Source: UBA1926 sp036732005 (GTDB lineage Bacteria; Planctomycetota; Phycisphaerae; Phycisphaerales; UBA1924). From it: 64,000 nucleotides of DNA. The notes under the pieces are model-generated. The model saw only the letters and a program-made list of their open reading frames with translations. It was not told where the DNA came from and made no database searches. The stretch covers positions 289,845 through 353,844 of the forward strand of contig DAINDF010000003.1 of assembly GCA_036732005.1 (NCBI GenBank), in the 5' to 3' direction. Numbering within the stretch: position 1 is the first letter of the stretch; each line of letters starts with the position of its first letter. Below are positions 17,103 to 25,547 of this stretch, in pieces. The translations under genes and the position numbers were made by a program.

Positions 17103-17406
17103 TCTCAATACTCCTGTTTCGGCCCCCGCCGAGAAACCCGAATGGATGCCCGACGCCGGGCCGAGAAGATCGGCCGGACTCGGGCACGGATCGAACCTGC
17201 GCCAGCGGCGCCGCGGGAATCGCCCCGAAAGGGGCGGCAGAACGAGACCCAATCCCGCGGGGCTTGTTTTAGCAGACTTTGCGCCCCGGCTCCACCGTTT
17301 CGTCCCCGGTCCGGGGCGGATTCGGTCAGCGGGAGTCTTCGCCCGATCACAATTCGACCATCACACATTCACAATTCGATCAGACAACCCGGTGTCCCAC
17401 CCGGGC
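17103..17406. other. 304-bp intergenic region upstream of the metzincin gene
   Basis: No gene is supported here. It separates the thiL stop from the protease start and carries the AGGAG site next to 17102 and a pair of 11-bp direct repeats at 17347-17379. Confidence 0.6.
17347..17379 (-). promoter_or_regulatory. Pair of 11-bp direct repeats, candidate operator
   Basis: TCACAATTCGA occurs at 17347-17357 and again at 17369-17379, a 22-bp period or about two helical turns, inside the most AT-rich part of the gap. It lies about 250 bp upstream of the metzincin start. Two sites on one DNA face fit a dimeric regulator; nothing identifies the regulator. Confidence 0.4.
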
Positions 17407-18348
17407 TCACCCGCCGTGGTCCCAGCCCAGATTTCCCGCCTCGTGCCCGACGCCGTGCGGGTCGATGATGGTCGCGCCCGGCGGTTCCCCCGCGGCGCAG
17501 GCCCGGACGAGGCCGATCGGCCCGAGCAGCCCGGGCTCGGCGTGGAAGGGCGGGGCCGCGTCGCCCGGCGATCGGGGCGCGGCGCAGAGCAGGAGTTCGT
17601 AGTCCTCGCCTTCCGACGCCGCGGCCCGCCAGTCCCGGCTTCGAGGGCTGATCGGGAGCCGGGCGGCCTCGATTTCCAATCGTACCCCGGACGCCGCGCC
17701 GACGCGGGCCGCGTCGCGCCCGAGCCCATCGGAGAGGTCGATCGCGGCGTGCACCCGGCCCGAGGCGGCGGCGGCGAGCCCCGCGTCGACACGGGGCTCG
17801 AACCGCAGGTGCCACCCCGACTCGAACGAACCCCCGACCGGCCCGGTGAGCCAGATCTCGTCCCCCGGGCGGGCCCCGGAGCGGAGCAGGGGGACGAGGC
17901 CCGGGTCCATGCGCCCCGCGGCGGTGACGGTGAGCGAGAGCGGGGCGTCCTTGGGCCCGAACGCGATGTCGCCCCCGATGAGCGGGCAGGCGAAGCGGCG
18001 GGCCCATCGCGCCATGGCGTCGAACAGGGCATCGCCCTGCGTGAACCCGTCGGGCAAGATCCCCGTCGCGAGCGCCCACGCGGGGCGGGCCCCCATCGCG
18101 GCGATGTCGGAGACGGCGCGGGCGACGGCCTTGCGGGCGAAGAGGTCAAGATCCGTGCCGAGCTCGTAATGCCGGCCTTCGACGAGCTGGTCGACGCCGA
18201 TGACAAGCAGACCGGCGGGCGGGCCCGGCTCGCGGATCACGGCGCAGTCATCGCCCGGGCCGACGACGATCTCGCCGAAGTGGCCCGCGAGGTTGGTCAG
18301 GTCGCGCGAGCGACGCTGGATGTGCGCCAGCAGGTCGGCCTCGGACAT
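17407..18348 (-). CDS. thiL: Thiamine-monophosphate kinase
   Basis: ThiL phosphorylates thiamine monophosphate to the diphosphate cofactor using ATP. The 313-residue product has the family pattern: PGDDCAVI near 31-38, LVIGVDQLVEGRHYE (metal and substrate binding), KAVARAVSDIAAMGA, LIGGDIAFG, AIDLSDGLGRDAARV near 206 and GEDYELLL. Length is normal. No other thiamine gene is adjacent. The ATG has an AACAAT hexamer 5 nt upstream and no Shine-Dalgarno. It is divergent from the HEAT-like gene across a gap that contains a long palindrome. Confidence 0.94.
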   Translation of the reverse strand: MSEADLLAHIQRRSRDLTNLAGHFGEIVVGPGDDCAVIREPGPPAGLLVIGVDQLVEGRHYELGTDLDLFARKAVARAVSDIAAMGARPAWALATGILPDGFTQGDALFDAMARWARRFACPLIGGDIAFGPKDAPLSLTVTAAGRMDPGLVPLLRSGARPGDEIWLTGPVGGSFESGWHLRFEPRVDAGLAAAASGRVHAAIDLSDGLGRDAARVGAASGVRLEIEAARLPISPRSRDWRAAASEGEDYELLLCAAPRSPGDAAPPFHAEPGLLGPIGLVRACAAGEPPGATIIDPHGVGHEAGNLGWDHGG

Positions 18349-18353
18349 GGGGG

Positions 18354-18359
18354 ATTGTT
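18354..18359 (-). promoter_or_regulatory. AACAAT hexamer, 5 nt before thiL
   Basis: On the minus strand AACAAT ends 5 nt before the thiL ATG, followed only by CCCCC. It is a candidate -10 box with transcription starting at the ATG. Confidence 0.35.
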
Positions 18360-18504
18360 GGGGGGACGGGGCTCGGACGCGCCGCGGATCAACGCCAGAA
18401 CGCCGAGGTCGCGGAGAAGGTGGGCCGCGGGCGGAAACGAACGCGAAGACCGAGGGAAACGCGATGGAGGGCGCCGGCGCACTCCAGACCGCAGATTGAT
18501 TGAG

Positions 18505-18608
18505 AAGAGCCCGGAGCGTGAGCGACGGGCCGAGGCGAGACCGGTCAAGAGAAACACGCGATCGTGCGCAGAAGGATGCCCGGCCCGTCGCTCACGCTCC
18601 GGGCTCTT
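18505..18608. repeat. 27-bp perfect inverted repeat with 50-bp spacer
   Basis: The left arm at 18505-18531 and the right arm at 18582-18608 are exact reverse complements; each contains CCGGAGCGTGAGCGACGGG or its complement. A short motif of this kind (read as SPERERRA in one frame) is, as far as I recall, scattered widely through planctomycete genomes and their predicted small proteins. Here it lies between two divergent genes, where it could form a long hairpin or cruciform. Confidence 0.8.
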
Positions 18609-18674
18609 TCGCGGGTGTGGGCGCGACTGGTGGCAAGCGGGGGTGCGGCGAGTGATCGGCGTCAGGCGATCCGG

Positions 18675-18680
18675 TATCCT
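18675..18680 (+). promoter_or_regulatory. TATCCT hexamer, 6 nt before the HEAT-like gene
   Basis: TATCCT is separated by six bases from the ATG at 18687, with no ribosome binding site between them. This supports that ATG as the start and suggests a leaderless message. Confidence 0.35.
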
Positions 18681-18686
18681 GCTCGG

Positions 18687-19217
18687 ATGGCGTCCGCCGC
18701 TTCGCTCAGGCTGGACCTCGCGTCGTGGGACGGGAAGGACGCCGACGCGATCCGGGCGATCTTCGGGCGGCAGGTCGGCAGGCGCGGGTCTGTCGGTTCG
18801 CTGATCCGGCTCGCGGGCGAGGCCGACCTTGAGGTCGCCGCGTCGTGGCTGATCAAGCATCATCTGGAGCAGAAGGCATCAGACAACGCGCTCTCCGAGG
18901 CGCAGGCCGGGGCGTTCTACCGGGCCGCGGCCCGGTTCGAGCACTGGGAGGCGCGTCTGCACGCATTGCAGATCATGGAGCATGTCCCGGTCCCGCCCGG
19001 CTCCGTCCGCGACGCGAGGCGGCTGATCGGCCGGTGCCTGGCGGACGAGAACAAGTTCGTGCGCGCGTGGGCGTACAGCGGCTTCGCCCGCCTCGCGGCG
19101 GCGCACCCGCGGTACCGGGCCGAGGCGGAGGCGCTGCTCGCGGACGCGGAGACGACCGAGTCGGCGGCGTCGGTGCGGGCGCGGATCAGGCAGATCCGCC
19201 GAGCGCGGCACGGGTGA
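18687..19217 (+). CDS. Helical-repeat (HEAT-like) hypothetical protein, 176 aa
   Basis: I do not recognise a named family. The product is almost entirely alpha-helical by composition and contains repeating pairs of amphipathic helices: IRLAGEADLEVAASWLIKHH, FEHWEARLHALQIMEHVPV, CLADENKFVRAWAYSGFARL and a final AEALLADAETTESAASVRAR. This is the pattern of HEAT or Armadillo-like scaffolds, including DNA-alkylation-repair-like proteins, but it is too short for those enzymes. No signal peptide. The frame is open upstream, but the ATG at 18687 is preferred because the protein-like sequence and a TATCCT box both begin there. It is convergent with the deoxyhypusine-synthase gene, 4 bp away. Confidence 0.75.
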   Translation: MASAASLRLDLASWDGKDADAIRAIFGRQVGRRGSVGSLIRLAGEADLEVAASWLIKHHLEQKASDNALSEAQAGAFYRAAARFEHWEARLHALQIMEHVPVPPGSVRDARRLIGRCLADENKFVRAWAYSGFARLAAAHPRYRAEAEALLADAETTESAASVRARIRQIRRARHG

Positions 19218-19221
19218 TCGA

Positions 19222-20322
19222 TCAGACCCCTGCCGCGGCAAAGATCTCCGCGAGCCTCCGCTCCGGCCGCTTCTTCCACGCGCCGCGGTGATACGCGTCG
19301 GACGCGATGAGCGGGAAGAGCGTCGTCACCTCGCCGAAGACCATCTGCTCGTGGACGACATCGACCTTGCCCCAGCTGCACGCCTCGCGCAGCGTCGAGC
19401 CGGAGAGGGCCCCGTCCCGCGCGTCGGCCACGGTGAGCTGGATCGCGTACTTGTGCATCGGGGTCTCGGTGCCCTCGGGCAGATCGACCAGCCCCTTCTC
19501 GACGAGCAGCTCGCCCGAGACGACGATGTCCTGCACGAAGTTCTTGGGCACGCCCCCCGCGAGCATCAGCAGGCCTGTGTCGCCGCCCTGCTCCATCGTG
19601 TGCAGCTTGATCTTGGTGAGTTCCCAGAAATCCCGCCCCGAGTCGATGGCGACGCTCGGCTTGCCGTCGCGGGCCCGCTCGGCCTGGTGCATCACGATGC
19701 CGAACCCGGCGGAACAGTCGCTGAACGCGGGGCAGAAGACCGGCACGCCCTTGCGGTACGCGGTGAGCAGGATCGACTCGTTGCCCGGGTGCTTCTCGTC
19801 GAGGTATCGCCCGAACTCGGCCAGCAGGTGCCGGCTCGAATAGGCCCCGGGCTCGAGCGCGTCGAAGACCGCCTTGGTGGTGTCGTCGCAGATGCGGAGC
19901 TCGTCCTCGTTGATGTAGGTGTCGTAGATGCGGTCGATCGCCATGTCCCGCAGCGTGGGGTCGTCCACCGGGGGGTTCTCGGGGCTCCCGGGGGCGATGT
20001 AGTGCTTGAACCCCAGGCCCTCGAAGAAGTCCTGGTCGACCATGTTCGCCCCGCTGGAGACGATCGCGTCGACCGCGTTCGCCTCGATCAACTGGCAGAT
20101 CGCCTTCTTCATCCCCGCGCTCACCAGCGAGCCCGCCAGCGTGAGGATGACGACGCACCCGGAATCGGCGAGCATCATCGAGTAGATCTCGGCCGCCCGG
20201 GCCGTGTTCCGGGCCTGGTAGGCGGTCTTCGACCACGCCTCGAGCACGGGGCGGGCGTCGAAGGCGGTGATGTCGATGTGCTCGACGGGGTTGGCGAGGA
20301 GTTCGTTCTTGGTCCAGCTCAT
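19222..20322 (-). CDS. Deoxyhypusine synthase-family protein
   Basis: The 366-residue product belongs to the NAD-dependent deoxyhypusine/homospermidine synthase family. NAD-site segments are visible (LTLAGSLVSAGMK, VSSGANMVDQD, LAGGVPKNFVQD), and the active-site lysine is conserved at about 319 in CSWGKVDVV, matching the SWGK segment of the eukaryotic enzyme. In eukaryotes and archaea this enzyme modifies eIF5A/aIF5A, which bacteria lack. Bacterial homologues have been linked to polyamine (homospermidine-type) chemistry, so the substrate here is open. The ATG at 20322 has a TACAAT box 6 nt upstream. The aminotransferase gene lies 65 bp upstream on the same strand. Confidence 0.88.
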   Translation of the reverse strand: MSWTKNELLANPVEHIDITAFDARPVLEAWSKTAYQARNTARAAEIYSMMLADSGCVVILTLAGSLVSAGMKKAICQLIEANAVDAIVSSGANMVDQDFFEGLGFKHYIAPGSPENPPVDDPTLRDMAIDRIYDTYINEDELRICDDTTKAVFDALEPGAYSSRHLLAEFGRYLDEKHPGNESILLTAYRKGVPVFCPAFSDCSAGFGIVMHQAERARDGKPSVAIDSGRDFWELTKIKLHTMEQGGDTGLLMLAGGVPKNFVQDIVVSGELLVEKGLVDLPEGTETPMHKYAIQLTVADARDGALSGSTLREACSWGKVDVVHEQMVFGEVTTLFPLIASDAYHRGAWKKRPERRLAEIFAAAGV

Positions 20323-20328
20323 GCGGGG

Positions 20329-20334
20329 ATTGTA
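20329..20334 (-). promoter_or_regulatory. TACAAT hexamer, 6 nt before the deoxyhypusine-synthase gene
   Basis: TACAAT differs from the TATAAT consensus at one base and ends 6 nt before the ATG, with no Shine-Dalgarno between. It is one of the best leaderless-promoter candidates in the window. Confidence 0.45.
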
Positions 20335-20387
20335 GAGGGCGCGCGGGCCGGCGTTGCGGCGGCCAGGGCCGGGGCGTCGCCTCCCGC

Positions 20388-21596
20388 TCACGCGAGCCGG
20401 GCCAGGGCCTCGCGCGCTGCCGCCATCCCCCGGACGATGTCCTCGTCACTGGTGGTGAAGCTCAGCCGGAGGAAGCCCTCCTGGAGGAAGGCCCGCCCGC
20501 TCGCGGTGACGACCCCCGCCTCGTCGAGCAGGTAGCGGCTGACATCGTCGGCGCTCTGGAGGGCCTTGCCGCCCGGGGTCCGCCTGCGCAGGCAGGCCCG
20601 GACATCCCAGAACGAGTAGAAGGTCGCGGGCGTCGGCCAGACCTCGACCAGCGGCATCCCCTCGGCGTGCAGGCGGAGCAGGTCGCGCTTGCGGCGGAGG
20701 TCGTGCACCATCTCCGGGTCGTAGTCGTGGCTCAGCGCGGCGACGGCGGCGGCCTGATCGGGGACCGCCGGGCCCGAGGTGTAGTGGCTCTGCAGGTTGA
20801 CGATCGCCCGCGTCACATCCTCGGGCGCGACGGACCACCCGATGCGCAGCCCGCCCGTGGACCGGAAGTTCTTGCTCATCCCGTCGACCTGGATCAGCCA
20901 CTTCCGCGTCTCCGCGTCCACCACGGGCTCGGGGTAGCCCCCCGCCTCGAAGACGATCCGCCAATAGAGCCGGTCGAGCACCATGTAGACCCCGTATCGG
21001 CAGCAGACGCGGAGGAGCGCATCGACCTCGGCGGCGTCGTAGAGCTGCGCGGTGGGGTTGCAGGGGTTGTTGAGCAGGAACAGGCGCGTGTGCGGGCGCG
21101 CGTCCAGGTTGCGCTGCAGGTCCGCCGGGGTCACCTTCAGGTGGTCGCCGTGCCCCTCGAGCGGGAGCACGGCCACGGGGAACGCGTAGGCGGCGACGGC
21201 GAGGGGCTGGTACGAGACCCACGGGGCCGCGTCGAACAGGACGCAATCCGCGGGGTTGCAGACCGCGAGAAAGATGTTGAACAGCGCCTGTTTCGCGCCG
21301 GTGGTGACGACGACATGCTCGGGCCCGTAGTGGGCGCCGACCGAGAGCCAGTCGATCACCGCCCTTCGGAGTTCGGGGGTTCCCGCCGGGTCGGCGTACA
21401 TCGTGCGCCCCTCGCGGAAGGCACGCTCGCCCGCGGCGCGGATCGCGGGGTGGAGCTCGCCCCGCGTCTCGCCCAGCCCGAAGTCGTAGACGGGCTTCCC
21501 GGCGGCCCGCCGGTCGTTCGCGATCGACTTGAGCGCGAGCGTCAGCGAGGGCGCAAACTTGCCGATCTTCGTCGAGATACGGTGAGGATCGTCCAT
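20388..21596 (-). CDS. Class I/II pyridoxal-phosphate aminotransferase
   Basis: The 402-residue product is a fold-type I aminotransferase of the aspartate-aminotransferase superfamily. Key segments are DFGLGETRGELHP, VVTTGAKQALFN (phosphate-binding region), LNNPCNPTAQLYD (the NPxNPT-type motif), VLDRLYW and the Schiff-base lysine at about 242 in GMSKNFRSTGGLRIGW, with a C-terminal LRLSFTTSDEDI that supplies the carboxylate-binding Arg. The amino-acid substrate cannot be inferred. The ATG at 21596 is preferred over upstream codons because GGAGG precedes it with 7-nt spacing. It may be co-transcribed with the deoxyhypusine-synthase gene, which could suit a polyamine role, but that is speculation. 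Confidence 0.88.
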   Translation of the reverse strand: MDDPHRISTKIGKFAPSLTLALKSIANDRRAAGKPVYDFGLGETRGELHPAIRAAGERAFREGRTMYADPAGTPELRRAVIDWLSVGAHYGPEHVVVTTGAKQALFNIFLAVCNPADCVLFDAAPWVSYQPLAVAAYAFPVAVLPLEGHGDHLKVTPADLQRNLDARPHTRLFLLNNPCNPTAQLYDAAEVDALLRVCCRYGVYMVLDRLYWRIVFEAGGYPEPVVDAETRKWLIQVDGMSKNFRSTGGLRIGWSVAPEDVTRAIVNLQSHYTSGPAVPDQAAAVAALSHDYDPEMVHDLRRKRDLLRLHAEGMPLVEVWPTPATFYSFWDVRACLRRRTPGGKALQSADDVSRYLLDEAGVVTASGRAFLQEGFLRLSFTTSDEDIVRGMAAAREALARLA

Positions 21597-21675
21597 AGGG
21601 CCGCCTCCGATATGGAGGGCTATCGGTTGCACGGCGGGGCAGGCTTGGAAAGTGGGACGGGATCGGCTGTCGATC

Positions 21676-21703
21676 GGCGGCGCGGGGCGGGGCCCGCGCC
21701 GCC
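21676..21703 (-). terminator. Strong GC hairpin after the propeller/dockerin gene
   Basis: GGCGGCGCGGG (21676-21686) pairs perfectly with CCCGCGCCGCC (21693-21703) around a 6-nt loop, 28 nt past the stop codon. No T run follows on the minus strand, so it may end or protect the transcript. Confidence 0.5.
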
Positions 21704-21731
21704 CTTGGGCTCACCGGCGTCGTCGCCCGGG

Positions 21732-23117
21732 CTACGGGCAGCCCGCGACGAACTCGGACACGAACACGCCGATGTCGGCCAGATCGTGGATCCCGTCGCT
21801 GTTCAGGTCCGCGATCGGGTCGGCGGCGAGGAACCCGGCGATGAAGGCGTTGATATCCGCCAGGTCGAGCACGCCGTAGGGCTCCGCAAGATCGGCGGCG
21901 TTGCACCCGCCCGGGGAGAGATCGAAGATGTAGACGGCGCCGGCTCGCTCGCCGAACTCACCGTTCCACGGGGCCGACACGAGCACGGTATCGCCGGAGA
22001 CGGCGACGGCGTAACCGAAGAAATCGCTGGGAGCGCCGTCGGACGGCACGAGCTTGGCGATGAGTCCACCGGAGTGCCGGTCGAACAGGTACGCGGCACC
22101 GGTGTAGTTCTGCTCACCCGCGGCGCCGACAACCAGGCGCTGCGCGTCGATCGCTACCGCGTCGCCGAGTTGGGCGCTGATCGAATCGGGCTGGAGCTTC
22201 CACATCTGCAAGGGCGCGCCCGGGTCGGCAAGGTCGAAGAGGTAGGAGGAGCCGCCCATACTGGAGTGTGGCGCACCCACCAGGGCTGCTCCGTCGTCAA
22301 TCGCGACTGAGTCGCCCAGGCAGACGCAAGTGGACACATCCGCGGGGAGTAGCCTCGCTGCCAAGCTCGGTGCGTAGGGATTGGAGATGTCATACACAAA
22401 CGCGGCCCCGGTGCCCAGGCCGGGCTCGGAGCGGGCGGGGTCGCCGACGGCGAGGAGCCCGGATGAGAGCGAAACCGCGTCGCCGAAGTCGCTGAATCCG
22501 CTGGGCGGATTGTTCAGGAGCTTGTTGGCGAGAACCGGGCTCGCGGGGTCGGCGAGGTCGTAGATGTACGCCGCGCCGGTTGACGCAAGGCTGTTGTCGA
22601 AGGGTGAGCCTACTACGCCCACTCCGTTGTTGATCGACACGGACGCACCAAAGTAACCCGACACCCAAGTACCGGTCGGCAGCACCTGGGCACGCTCGAT
22701 TGGCGTCGTGGGGTCGGAGACATCGAAGATATAAGCAGCGCCGATGTTCCAATTCGTTCCCGTATCGTCGAGGTCAGCTCCGACCAGAGCCAGGTCGCCG
22801 TCGAGGTCGACGGCCGCCCCGAAACGGTCACCCGCCTGCCCCCCGGCGCTGAAGAACTCGGCCAGTTGAACGGGGTTGGCCGGATCGGAGATGTCGAAGA
22901 TGTAGACCGTGCCCGAGTCGACGGCGGCGCCTTGGGAGCTGATCGCACCGATCAAAGCGAGACTCCCCTGTACCGCGACGGAATAGCCGAAGACATCAGT
23001 CTCCTCGACATCGGCAGGCACGAGCTTGATGGTCTCATGGACCACTTGACCGGCGACGACGCCGGCGAGTGCGCCGAGCACACACGCTGCGAATACGGTC
23101 TTCCTTCCCGTGTGCAT
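21732..23117 (-). CDS. Secreted beta-propeller-like (FG-GAP type) protein with C-terminal GC-type dockerin
   Basis: The 461-residue product starts at the ATG at 23117 (GGAGGG 7 nt upstream) with a signal peptide ending around GVVAGQ. The body consists of about seven repeats of 50-55 residues built on the theme FGxxVxxxxxxALVGA...GAAYIFDxSDPxxP, for example DRFGAAVDLDGDLALVGA and QLGDAVAIDAQRLVVGAA. That pattern resembles FG-GAP/integrin-alpha-like beta-propeller blades. The tail carries CNAADLAEPYGVLDLADIN and a second calcium-type loop DLNSDGIHDLADIG, ending in GCP. It is likely an extracellular binding or structural protein. The same dockerin type ends the protease at 14592. Confidence 0.82.
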   Translation of the reverse strand: MHTGRKTVFAACVLGALAGVVAGQVVHETIKLVPADVEETDVFGYSVAVQGSLALIGAISSQGAAVDSGTVYIFDISDPANPVQLAEFFSAGGQAGDRFGAAVDLDGDLALVGADLDDTGTNWNIGAAYIFDVSDPTTPIERAQVLPTGTWVSGYFGASVSINNGVGVVGSPFDNSLASTGAAYIYDLADPASPVLANKLLNNPPSGFSDFGDAVSLSSGLLAVGDPARSEPGLGTGAAFVYDISNPYAPSLAARLLPADVSTCVCLGDSVAIDDGAALVGAPHSSMGGSSYLFDLADPGAPLQMWKLQPDSISAQLGDAVAIDAQRLVVGAAGEQNYTGAAYLFDRHSGGLIAKLVPSDGAPSDFFGYAVAVSGDTVLVSAPWNGEFGERAGAVYIFDLSPGGCNAADLAEPYGVLDLADINAFIAGFLAADPIADLNSDGIHDLADIGVFVSEFVAGCP

Positions 23118-23282
23118 CGCTTGCCCTCCGGATCGCTCAGGACTTTGCGGGCCTCGGCCGGCGTCCGCGCGGCGGTCCAGCGATCCGGGGGCCGTCCAGC
23201 GGTGAGCCGGCCTCGTCATGTCAGCGTACTTCGCGCGTGCGGAGGCGGGATCGCCAAGCGACTGGGGGAAGCCCTGCAAGTG

Positions 23283-23320
23283 AAAAACGCGGCCGCCGGG
23301 GCGAGGCGTTGCCGGCGCGG
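23283..23320 (-). terminator. Possible terminator after ppk
   Basis: On the minus strand an imperfect GC-rich inverted repeat (CGCGCCGG ... CCGGCGGCCGCG) is followed immediately by TTTTT. It lies about 60 nt past the ppk stop codon. The stem needs a bulge, so the call is tentative. Confidence 0.4.
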
Positions 23321-23380
23321 TGGACGCGGCGGGGTCGGGGACCGGACAGGCGAGATCGCCCCGGAGCGGCGACCCGGCCA

Positions 23381-25540
23381 TCACCCCATCGCGTCGGCCA
23401 TGAGCGAGGCGAAGGTGCCCGAGGCCTCGGGCGTGTCGGGCTCGGCGTCGGGGTCGGGCTGGAGGCGGCGGTGCCCGCCGTCCCCCGTGACCTCCCACGC
23501 GTTGAACCGGTCACGCCACATGACATCGAGGATGCGCCACAACCGCTCACGGGCCGATCGGTCGCGGATCGGCGTCGCCGCCTCGACCCGGGCGCTGAGG
23601 TTGCGGTACATCCAGTCGGCCGACCCGATGAGGAAGACGCCCTCGAGCGGATCCGGGTTTCCATCGGCGAAGTGGAAGATGCGGGAGTGCTCGAGGAACC
23701 GCCCGATGACGGACCGCACGCGGATGTTGTCGCTCAGCCCCGGGATCCCGGGCCGGAGGCAGCAGAACCCGCGGACGACGAGGCGGACCTCGACCCCCGC
23801 GGCGCTGGCCTCGTAGAGCCGGCGGGTGATCGCGCGGTCCTCGAGCTGGTTCATCTTCGCGAAGATCCGCGCGGGCCGGCCCGCGCGGGCGTGCCCGATC
23901 TCGCGGTCGATCGCCGTCTCGAACCAGGGCCGCATCGCGTGCGGCGCGACCACCAGCGACTCGTACTGCTGCTCGGAGGCGTGCCCGGTCAGCGAGTTGA
24001 AGATCCGGACGACATCCCCGGTGACCGCGGGGTCGGCGGTCAGCAATCCGAGGTCGGTGTACTGCTGGGCGGTCTTGGGGTGGTAGTTGCCCGTGCCCAC
24101 ATGCGCGTAGGCCCGGATGCCGGCCTCCCCCTCGCCCTGCTCGCGGCGGATCACCAGCGAGCACTTGCAGTGGGTCTTGAGGCCCAACACGCCGTAGGCG
24201 ACATGCACCCCCGCGTGCTCGAGCTGCCGGGCGAAGGCCACATTGCGCTGCTCGTCGAAGCGGGCCCGCAGTTCGACCAGGCAGGCGACATTCTTCCCGT
24301 TCTCCGCGGCCCGCACGAGCGAACGCACGAACGCCGAGTCGGGGCTCGTGCGGTAGATCGTCTGCTTGATCGCGATCACGGCGGGGTCGTCGGCGGCCTC
24401 GGAGATGAACCGCTCGACCGAGTGCTCGAACGACTCGTATGGATGGTGCAGCAGGATGTCCCCCGCGCGGATCCGCTCGAAGATCGACTCGGTCGGACCC
24501 CCGCCCTCGCTCGGCGTCGTCCCGGGCTCCACCCGCACCCGCCCCTCGTCCAGCGGGGCGAGATTGCGCAGCGCCCGCGGCACGACCGGCCTCCAGGGTG
24601 ACTCGCGCAGGTCCGGGCGCGGCAGCGACGCGATCTGGAACAGGTCCCCGTACTCCAGCGGGCCCAGCCGCCGGTAGACATCCTGGTCCTCAAGCCCCAG
24701 TTGCGTCACGACGAACTGCAGGACATCGTCCGAGGCCTCCGGCGGGACCTCGATCCGCACCGCGTCGGCGAAACGCCTGCGGCGCAGCTCGTCCTCGACC
24801 TGCTCCATCAGGTCGTCCACATCGTCGTCCTCCTCGTCCATCGCGGCCGAGCGGGTGACGCGGAACGGCGTGATGTCGCGGATCTCCAGCCCCGGGAAGA
24901 GCCGCGAGAGGTTGTTGGCGATCAGGTCGTCCAGCGGGAGGAACTCGTGCGCGTCCGGGTCGCCCGTCCTGACCGGGACATACCGCGGCACCACCCCCGG
25001 GATCTTGACCCGCGCAAACGCCCGCCGGCCCGACCCCGGGCTCGAGGCGAGCAGCCCGAAGTTCTCCGAGAGGTTCGAGATGAACGGGAACCGGTGCGAC
25101 GGGTCCACCGCCAAGGGGGTCAGAATCGGGAAGACATTCGCCTCGTACCACTCCCCGATCCAGGCCCGCGTCGGCTCGTCGAGCTCCTCGTACCGGCGGA
25201 TGCGGATGCCCGCCTCGGCCAGGGCCGGAACGAGCGTGTTGAGCCAGCAGTCGGCCTGGCGGGTCTGCAGCCCCACCACGATCTCGCGGATCTCGTGCTC
25301 GAGCCGGTCGAGCGTGATCCCCTCGTGCGTGGTCTTCTCCGCCCCGCCCCGCCCCGCGAGGCGGCGCTTCAGAAGCCCCACCCGCTTCATGTAGAACTCG
25401 TCCAGGTTGGACGAGAAGATCGCCAGAAACTTGACCCGCTCGAGCAGGGGGACCCGGTCGTCCTCGGCCTGCGCGAGCACCCTGGCGTTGAAGTTCAGCC
25501 AGGAGAGGTCCCTGTTGTTGAATTCCTCGGTGTTGGTCAC
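23381..25540 (-). CDS. ppk: Polyphosphate kinase 1
   Basis: PPK1 reversibly polymerises the gamma-phosphate of ATP into polyphosphate. The 719-residue length is normal. The N-terminal helical domain begins NRDLSWLNFNARVLAQAED with FLAIFSSNLDEFYMKRVG. The phospholipase-D-like halves carry the phospho-acceptor His near 480 in YAHVGTGNYHPKTA and the second motif in LVVRGFCCLRPG with FLEHSRIFHF and IGSADWMYRNL. Residues used for ATP and magnesium (KQTIYRTSPDS and ELRARFDEQRN) are present. An acidic insertion (DEEDDDVDDLMEQVEDELR, about 233-251) is unusual. GTG is the start; an AAGAAT hexamer lies 7 nt upstream. No ppx is adjacent. Confidence 0.95.
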   Translation of the reverse strand: MTNTEEFNNRDLSWLNFNARVLAQAEDDRVPLLERVKFLAIFSSNLDEFYMKRVGLLKRRLAGRGGAEKTTHEGITLDRLEHEIREIVVGLQTRQADCWLNTLVPALAEAGIRIRRYEELDEPTRAWIGEWYEANVFPILTPLAVDPSHRFPFISNLSENFGLLASSPGSGRRAFARVKIPGVVPRYVPVRTGDPDAHEFLPLDDLIANNLSRLFPGLEIRDITPFRVTRSAAMDEEDDDVDDLMEQVEDELRRRRFADAVRIEVPPEASDDVLQFVVTQLGLEDQDVYRRLGPLEYGDLFQIASLPRPDLRESPWRPVVPRALRNLAPLDEGRVRVEPGTTPSEGGGPTESIFERIRAGDILLHHPYESFEHSVERFISEAADDPAVIAIKQTIYRTSPDSAFVRSLVRAAENGKNVACLVELRARFDEQRNVAFARQLEHAGVHVAYGVLGLKTHCKCSLVIRREQGEGEAGIRAYAHVGTGNYHPKTAQQYTDLGLLTADPAVTGDVVRIFNSLTGHASEQQYESLVVAPHAMRPWFETAIDREIGHARAGRPARIFAKMNQLEDRAITRRLYEASAAGVEVRLVVRGFCCLRPGIPGLSDNIRVRSVIGRFLEHSRIFHFADGNPDPLEGVFLIGSADWMYRNLSARVEAATPIRDRSARERLWRILDVMWRDRFNAWEVTGDGGHRRLQPDPDAEPDTPEASGTFASLMADAMG

Positions 25541-25547
25541 AGGGGGG

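Larger units (their letters stand above)
18349..18686. other. 338-bp divergent intergenic region with palindromic repeat
   Basis: No gene is supported. The region holds the leaderless-type hexamers of the two flanking genes (18354-18359 and 18675-18680) and, between them, a 27-bp inverted repeat (18505-18608). Confidence 0.6.
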
